This document shows, piece after piece, positions 41,476 through 46,143 of a stretch of 46,143 nucleotides of DNA (its first letter is position 1; every line of letters begins with the position of its first letter). The DNA is taken from the NCBI GenBank assembly GCA_036734385.1, contig DAIMYQ010000011.1, positions 1-46,143 of the forward strand, written 5' to 3'. The position numbers and the translations under genes were made by a program. Origin of the DNA: JAAYPI01 sp036734385. Lineage in GTDB: Bacteria > Bacteroidota > Bacteroidia > Bacteroidales > Paludibacteraceae. Under the pieces are notes generated by a model. That model had not been told where the DNA came from. It saw only the letters and a list, made by a program, of their open reading frames with translations, and ran no database searches.

Positions 41476-43380
41476 TTATTCGATTTTAAACTCAATTCTT
41501 CTGTTTTTGCTGCGTCCTTCTTCTGTCGCATTATCGGCGATAGGATACTTTGCACCAAAACCTTTATATTCCAGTCTGGCTTTGTCAATGCCTTTTTCGA
41601 TAAGGTAATTAAATACAGATTCCGCTCTTTGAGTAGATAAAACTTCATTATATGGGGTAGTTCCCTTATTATCTGTATGTCCGATAATTTGCAGTTTCAT
41701 ATTCGGATAGGCAGATAAAAAGTCAATGAGCCTTTTCAATTCGGCAGATGATTCATTTTTCAATTTGTAAGAATCAAAATCGAAAAATATATTTTCCAAT
41801 ACAAAACTGTTGCCTTTTTCTATCTTCTTTAAAGCAATAGTGTAAACGGTTTTTGGGTCTTTTGTAGTTTTAATATATTCTGAGAACAACAGGTAATTCG
41901 GTTTTTTTACAAGCAATCCGACCTCTTTGTCAACAGGCAGAACGGTTGTAAATGTACCATTTTGTGAGTCAGATAGTGTTTGAAAGAGGGTAGCACTGTT
42001 TTCTTTGTCAAATATTTCGATGCTTGCTTGCAAAGGTCTATTCGTAGAGGCATCTACAATTTTACCCATAAACGTAGTAGTTGCACTGGCTCGTTTATTT
42101 TCGGGCAAAATAACTTCGAAAATTTGTTTATTATACCTTCCCTTGCTGTATTGATCAGAAGAAAGGTATCCTTTGTCTCCTTGTGCGGAAACGACAAATC
42201 CAATTTCATCTTTGTGTGTATTAATAGGATATCCTATATTTGAAGGGTTACTCCAATTTCCTAAAGAGTCTCTTTGTGACATGAATATGTCAAAATTGCC
42301 CATTCCGGGTAATCCGTCGGACGAGAAGTATAAGGTTTTGTTGTCAGAATGGATAAACGGAGAAATTTCATTTTTGAAGGTATTGATGGGTTTTCCTAAG
42401 TTGACAGGATTTGAAAATTCAAGATTTCCGGTAGGAAGTATTTTTACGTCACATTTCCATATATCTTTCCCCCCAACTCCTCCTGGTCTGTTACTCGAAA
42501 AATACAGTTCGTTTCCGGAAGCTGAGAAACTCGGAGTGCTCTCCCAATATTTTGTATTGACTATATCTCCCGCGTTCATGGCTTTAGAAAATTCATTGTT
42601 GTTTTTCATTGCATAATAAACATCGCAACTTCCTTTTCCGTCGCTTTTGTTGCAAGCCACGAAGAACATATATCGTCCGTCAACGGAATAGCTTTGTGCA
42701 CCTTCGTTTTCGGTTGTGTTTAGAGGCTCGGGTAATCGTTTTGTAGGTTGCCATTCTCCGTTATTTTTTATGCTTTGATAAATATCTTCCTGTATCTCTT
42801 GAGGATTTGAAAATGGTCCTCTTTTGCCTACGACAACGGTAGTGGAAAAGATTGTATTGTCCGCAGTTATACTTGGCCAAATATTGTCGAATGGAGTGTT
42901 GATGCTATCACCCATATTACGGATAATCAAAGGAACAGGGTCGGCTCGCAGTTCTTTTGCTACTTTGCAATTTTCAATATCGAGTAATATTTGTCTGGTA
43001 GGTTTTAGTTGCTTGAAGACTTCTGTCGCTTTTTCATAATTTCCATTATCAAAATAAGCAAGACCCAGCCTCTCTTTTGTTTCTTCGGGAAAATCAGATC
43101 CCTTTATGTTTACAGCTTGTTCAAGCATAGCAATGCGGGCTGTGTCATTATTAATATGTTGATAGACTTCATCGAGTAACCAGTAATATTGCATTTTTTG
43201 CTTATTAGTCTTGATTAAAGCTTGCACTTTGGCTATCCCTTCGTCAATATTTCCTTTGCTAAGTTCGTAAGAAGCGTACATATAGTCTCTCTGCTCTTTT
43301 TCTTGTTTCGAGCTTTGGGCATTCATACTCAAGCATATAAAAGAGAAAGAAAAATACAATAGTATTAGTTTTTTTTTCAT
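41476..43380 (-). CDS. TPR-PD40-CRD-OmpA protein (PorE paralogue)
   Basis: This 634-residue protein has the same plan as the one at 18260-20233: signal peptide (about 1-21, ending MNAQ, signal peptidase I type, no lipobox), TPR repeats (about 28-150), PD40 propeller (about 165-400, e.g. SFSASGNELYFSSNRPGGVGGKDIW and FIHSDNKTLYFSSDGLPG), a CRD-type domain (about 415-505) and an OmpA domain (about 520-634, IIGHTDNKGTTPYNEVLSTQ). It should be periplasmic or outer-membrane associated and bind peptidoglycan. Such paralogues occur both with PorE and beside PorP/SprF partners; none is adjacent here. It lies 7 bases after the acyltransferase gene. Confidence 0.85.
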   Translation of the reverse strand: MKKKLILLYFSFSFICLSMNAQSSKQEKEQRDYMYASYELSKGNIDEGIAKVQALIKTNKQKMQYYWLLDEVYQHINNDTARIAMLEQAVNIKGSDFPEETKERLGLAYFDNGNYEKATEVFKQLKPTRQILLDIENCKVAKELRADPVPLIIRNMGDSINTPFDNIWPSITADNTIFSTTVVVGKRGPFSNPQEIQEDIYQSIKNNGEWQPTKRLPEPLNTTENEGAQSYSVDGRYMFFVACNKSDGKGSCDVYYAMKNNNEFSKAMNAGDIVNTKYWESTPSFSASGNELYFSSNRPGGVGGKDIWKCDVKILPTGNLEFSNPVNLGKPINTFKNEISPFIHSDNKTLYFSSDGLPGMGNFDIFMSQRDSLGNWSNPSNIGYPINTHKDEIGFVVSAQGDKGYLSSDQYSKGRYNKQIFEVILPENKRASATTTFMGKIVDASTNRPLQASIEIFDKENSATLFQTLSDSQNGTFTTVLPVDKEVGLLVKKPNYLLFSEYIKTTKDPKTVYTIALKKIEKGNSFVLENIFFDFDSYKLKNESSAELKRLIDFLSAYPNMKLQIIGHTDNKGTTPYNEVLSTQRAESVFNYLIEKGIDKARLEYKGFGAKYPIADNATEEGRSKNRRIEFKIE

Positions 43381-43387
43381 GGGATGT

Positions 43388-44116
43388 TTAATTTAATCCA
43401 TTGATGACTGTTTGACGAATATTCTCTATCATTGCCAATTCTTCTTCATGTGTTGTTGGGTTGAATTCCACGGAAGGATGGATTTCTAATATTAATTTCC
43501 CCGGAATCGGATAAAATCGAGAAACCGGCATAACATGATAACCTCCCGAAATAGTTACCGGTACGATAGGTAGACCTACTTCCTTTGCTATTTCAAATGC
43601 TCCTCTTTTAAACTTGCAGACTTTACCTGTTTTGGTTCTTGAGCCTTCAGGAAAGATTGCAACCGAAACGCCTTCTGATAGTGTTTTGGTAGCTTGTTCA
43701 ATTGATTTTATAGCTTTTTGAGGATTTTCTCTGTCAATAAAAATATGACCGGCAGCAACACACGCTTTACCCACAAAAGGGAGTTTGCGTAACTCTTTTT
43801 TCATAATCCATTTAAAAGAAACGCCTATCCAGCCATAAATCAGAAAGATATCATACAAACTTTGGTGATTAGCTGCAAAAACATACGATTGTTTTTTGTC
43901 GATATTTTCTTTTCCGTTTACTTCCACTGAAACAAAAGATATGGCACACATTAGCCTTGACCAATATTTCCCCGGATAATATCCCCATATCCTGTGGTCT
44001 CCAAAATAACTCATTACAACAGTAACGACTGCTGTAAGTATAGTCGCTACGATGCCAATCGGTAGAAATATTACTGCCAAATAAATGAACCAAACTATCC
44101 TAAAGATTATTTTCAT
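43388..44116 (-). CDS. plsC: 1-acyl-sn-glycerol-3-phosphate acyltransferase
   Basis: PlsC transfers an acyl chain to lysophosphatidic acid, giving phosphatidic acid for phospholipids at the inner membrane. The ATG at 44116 gives 242 residues; an upstream TTG at 44137 lies too near the predicted transcription start. An N-terminal membrane segment (about 5-35) is followed by the catalytic NHQSLYD (H-x4-D), the substrate motif FPEGSRT and VPVTISGGYHVMP. The family also includes lipid-A and ornithine-lipid acyltransferases, so the substrate is likely, not certain. It leads a two-gene unit with the OmpA-family gene, divergent from rpoN. Confidence 0.88.
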   Translation of the reverse strand: MKIIFRIVWFIYLAVIFLPIGIVATILTAVVTVVMSYFGDHRIWGYYPGKYWSRLMCAISFVSVEVNGKENIDKKQSYVFAANHQSLYDIFLIYGWIGVSFKWIMKKELRKLPFVGKACVAAGHIFIDRENPQKAIKSIEQATKTLSEGVSVAIFPEGSRTKTGKVCKFKRGAFEIAKEVGLPIVPVTISGGYHVMPVSRFYPIPGKLILEIHPSVEFNPTTHEEELAMIENIRQTVINGLN

Positions 44117-44151
44117 GTTGATAAAGAAAGTGAACAACTACTCTACAGAAA

Positions 44152-44159
44152 CAAAAATA
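44152..44159 (-). promoter_or_regulatory. plsC -7 element
   Basis: TATTTTTG on the minus strand, 35 bases before the ATG at 44116. The rpoN promoter lies about 45 bases away in the opposite direction. Confidence 0.5.
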
Positions 44160-44202
44160 ATGAAAATTATTATCATTCTTAACCCGAACTGAAAAAATAA
44201 TG

Positions 44203-44210
44203 TAAATTTG
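44203..44210 (+). promoter_or_regulatory. rpoN -7 element
   Basis: TAAATTTG, ending where an in-frame GTG begins (44210). The transcript start near 44217 rules out that GTG and favours the ATG at 44231, which has AAAAGGA just upstream as ribosome-binding site. Confidence 0.55.
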
Positions 44211-44230
44211 TGGATATAAATGAAAAGGAC

Positions 44231-45694
44231 ATGGCTCTTAAACAGCAATTTCAACAAAAACTACAGCAAAAGTTATCTCCTTTGCAGCTTCAAATTATCA
44301 AGTTGCTTGAGTTTTCCGTTTTGGAATTGGAAGAAAAAATCAAGAATGAGATAGAAGAGAACCCTGCTTTAGAAGAGGGTGTCGCCGATGATGCCCAAAA
44401 TACTACCGATGAAAACGATAATTCGGAGGATGAGTATGATATGGAAATGCAAGATGATATGTCGTTTGATGATTACATGGGAGATGACGACGACATTGAT
44501 TATAAATTGCGTTCCAATAATTATTCTTCTGAAAACGAATCCCAAGAGATTGCATATTCTGAAGGAACATCCTTTCACGAATATTTATTGGAACAATTAT
44601 CTCTTTTATCCATTTCCGAAAAACAAAAACAACTCGCTGAATATATTATAGGCAATATTGATGAGGAAGGTTATTTAAGACGAGAAGTTTCTCAAATCTT
44701 CGATGATGTCAGTATTTTAGGTGTTGCTAAACTTACCGAAACAGATGTTTTTGAAGCTCTTTCTTATGTACAGGAACTGGATCCTGCCGGTGTGGGTGCT
44801 CGCTCATTGGATGAATGTCTTTTGTTGCAATTACAACGAAAAGAAATGACTCCTGTGGTTGATTTGGCAATGCAAATTTTAGAAGAATTTTTCACTGAAT
44901 TTAGTAATCGACAGTACGATAAAATTACTTCAAAACTTCAAATTTCCGATAATCAATTAAGACAAGCCATTGCGGAAATTACTCATTTGAATCCGAAACC
45001 CGGGAATGCCTGGAACGGTTTGCTTATCGAAAAAAGCAGAGAAGCTATCACGCCCGATTTTATTCTGGATACGCAAGAAGGACATTTTTCCTTGTCGTTG
45101 AATAATAGGGATATCCCTTCGTTAAAAGTGAATCAGGAGTACGTAAACTTGTTTCAAGATTATGCTTCTAACAAGCAAAATCAGACTCCTGCCATGAAAG
45201 AAGCGGTATTGTTTGCCAAACAAAAATTAGACTCTGCGAAATCCTTTATTGATGCCATTAAGCAAAGGGAGCAAACCTTGTTGAGGGTAACGACTACGAT
45301 TATCAATTTCCAGAGAAAATATTTTCTTGAAGGTGATGATTATTCCCTAAAGCCTATGACAATGAAGGATATAGCTGAAATTGCCGGTTATGATATTTCC
45401 ACGGTTTCGCGTGTGGCAAGTAGTAAGTATATTCAAACGAATTTTGGTGTTTTCCCCTTGAAATATTTTTTCACGGAGGGAATGACGACTAATTCGGGAG
45501 AGGAAGTTTCTACGCGTGAAATCAAAAACGTGTTGCTGCAATCCATTGAAGAGGAAGATAAGAAAAAACCTCTTTCTGACGATAAATTGGTTGAAATATT
45601 GAACCAAAAAGGTTTCAGTATTGCCCGCAGAACAATTGCCAAATACCGTGAACAATTAGATATTCCTGTAGCTCGTTTGCGTAAAACTTTATAA
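44231..45694 (+). CDS. rpoN: RNA polymerase sigma-54 factor
   Basis: Sigma-54 directs RNA polymerase to -24/-12 promoters and needs an AAA+ activator. From the ATG at 44231 the product has 487 residues. Region I is Gln-rich (LKQQFQQKLQQKLSPLQLQ) with the following activator-contact helix. Region II is an acidic linker, unusually dense in Asp and Met at about 50-90. The core-binding domain (DELDPAGVGARSLDECLLLQL-like segment) follows, then the HTH (MKDIAEIAGYDISTVSRVAS) and the C-terminal RpoN box ARRTIAKYREQL, which reads the -24 element. No enhancer-binding activator is encoded in the window. Confidence 0.95.
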   Translation: MALKQQFQQKLQQKLSPLQLQIIKLLEFSVLELEEKIKNEIEENPALEEGVADDAQNTTDENDNSEDEYDMEMQDDMSFDDYMGDDDDIDYKLRSNNYSSENESQEIAYSEGTSFHEYLLEQLSLLSISEKQKQLAEYIIGNIDEEGYLRREVSQIFDDVSILGVAKLTETDVFEALSYVQELDPAGVGARSLDECLLLQLQRKEMTPVVDLAMQILEEFFTEFSNRQYDKITSKLQISDNQLRQAIAEITHLNPKPGNAWNGLLIEKSREAITPDFILDTQEGHFSLSLNNRDIPSLKVNQEYVNLFQDYASNKQNQTPAMKEAVLFAKQKLDSAKSFIDAIKQREQTLLRVTTTIINFQRKYFLEGDDYSLKPMTMKDIAEIAGYDISTVSRVASSKYIQTNFGVFPLKYFFTEGMTTNSGEEVSTREIKNVLLQSIEEEDKKKPLSDDKLVEILNQKGFSIARRTIAKYREQLDIPVARLRKTL

Positions 45695-45709
45695 TTGAAA
45701 TTTGCCTTA

Positions 45710-46143
45710 ATGAAGCCTACCGTTTTAATAACTCAGCGAGTGTTTCCTGAAACTTTTCAGTTATTGGAAGGTTCATTTAACGTCATTTCACCGAAAGAAA
45801 AAGCCTTTTCAAAAGAAGAAATTATTGAACGAGTTGCCGATTGCCATGCCATCATATCTATTTTTAATCAAAAAATAGATGCTGATGTTATTGATGCAGC
45901 AAAAAACCTTAAAATTATTTCGAATTTTGGTGTCGGATTTGATAACATTGATGTAGCCTATGCTACCAAAAAAGGAATTGTGGTTACAAATACTCCTGAT
46001 CCCGTGATTGAACCGACAGCTGAACTTGCTTTTGGACTGATGCTTGCAGCCGCTCGTCGTATATCAGAATTAGATAGAAAGTTGCGGCAAAAAGACTTGG
46101 TGAAATGGGGTGTTTTGGAAAATATGACTACCACATTGGTTGG
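45710..46143 (+). CDS. D-2-hydroxyacid dehydrogenase, 3' part missing
   Basis: The first 144 residues of an NAD-dependent D-isomer-specific 2-hydroxyacid dehydrogenase are present; the window edge cuts the rest. The catalytic domain begins KPTVLITQRVFPETF and contains SNFGVGFDNIDVAYATKKG, the substrate-binding loop, then the family segment PTAELAFGLMLAAARR at the start of the NAD domain. Members include glyoxylate/hydroxypyruvate and D-lactate reductases; the substrate cannot be told from this part. It follows rpoN by 15 bases in the same direction. Confidence 0.88.
   Translation, partial: MKPTVLITQRVFPETFQLLEGSFNVISPKEKAFSKEEIIERVADCHAIISIFNQKIDADVIDAAKNLKIISNFGVGFDNIDVAYATKKGIVVTNTPDPVIEPTAELAFGLMLAAARRISELDRKLRQKDLVKWGVLENMTTTLV

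Noticed and set aside
1..46143. CRISPR array, tRNA, rRNA, insertion sequence or prophage
   Set aside because: No regularly spaced repeats, cloverleaf, transposase or phage protein was found by reading; a tRNA or covariance-model scan was not possible.

Overview
The window is an AT-rich stretch of a Bacteroidetes chromosome, most likely order Bacteroidales. Three things point there. The gene neighbourhoods are typical of that order: purH-mreB-mreC-mreD-PBP2-rodA, an rprX/rprY-like pair, and argR-GNAT-argG-argC-argD-proC-XRE/cupin-acyl-CoA ligase. Many gene starts are preceded by the Bacteroidetes -7 element TAnnTTTG. There is a type IX secretion (T9SS) C-terminal sorting domain, plus two TPR-PD40-OmpA proteins of the PorE type. 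The T9SS signs argue against Bacteroides itself and for a relative such as the Porphyromonas/Tannerella/Paludibacter side; this is inference. Two 100-N blocks (37089-37188 and 40731-40830) show that the sequence is a draft scaffold.

Layout. 1-3133 (mostly minus): a truncated secreted protein, a conserved protein of unknown function, a short-chain prenyl diphosphate synthase and D-Ala-D-Ala ligase. 3388-8726 (plus): gyrB, a LOG-family hydrolase, kdsA, an arabinose-5-phosphate isomerase and a long-chain prenyl diphosphate synthase, closely packed, ending at a hairpin terminator. 8785-9030: a small RRM RNA-binding protein. 9229-16626 (minus): purH followed by the rod-shape elongation cluster mreB, mreC, mreD, PBP2, rodA. 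16805-20233 (minus): a PorE-like lipoprotein, thyA and folA. 20375-22595: two-component system. 22743-23915: rRNA methyltransferase. 24058-27726: a DUF4294 gene divergent from a PorV-like barrel protein and a helix-hairpin-helix/outer-membrane protein, with a perfect 17-bp inverted repeat between them. 27823-30071: a small PepSY-type membrane protein and nadB. 30082-40628 (minus): the arginine/proline cluster, interrupted by a ferritin gene and a T9SS cargo gene. 40831-46143: a ComEA-like HhH protein cut by a gap, a second TPR-PD40-OmpA protein, an acyltransferase, rpoN and a truncated 2-hydroxyacid dehydrogenase.

The genes cover envelope building (D-Ala-D-Ala, KDO, undecaprenyl/quinone prenyl chains, elongasome, phospholipid), nucleotide and folate synthesis (purH, thyA, folA), arginine, proline and NAD synthesis, and outer-membrane/T9SS functions. 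No rRNA, tRNA, CRISPR array, transposase or prophage gene was seen. The most unusual region is 24.6-27.7 kb: an HhH module of the ComEA type at the N-terminus of a probable outer-membrane barrel, paired with a PorV-like protein, with a large operator-like inverted repeat upstream. A second HhH protein lies at 40.8 kb. No complete new system can be demonstrated from sequence alone.
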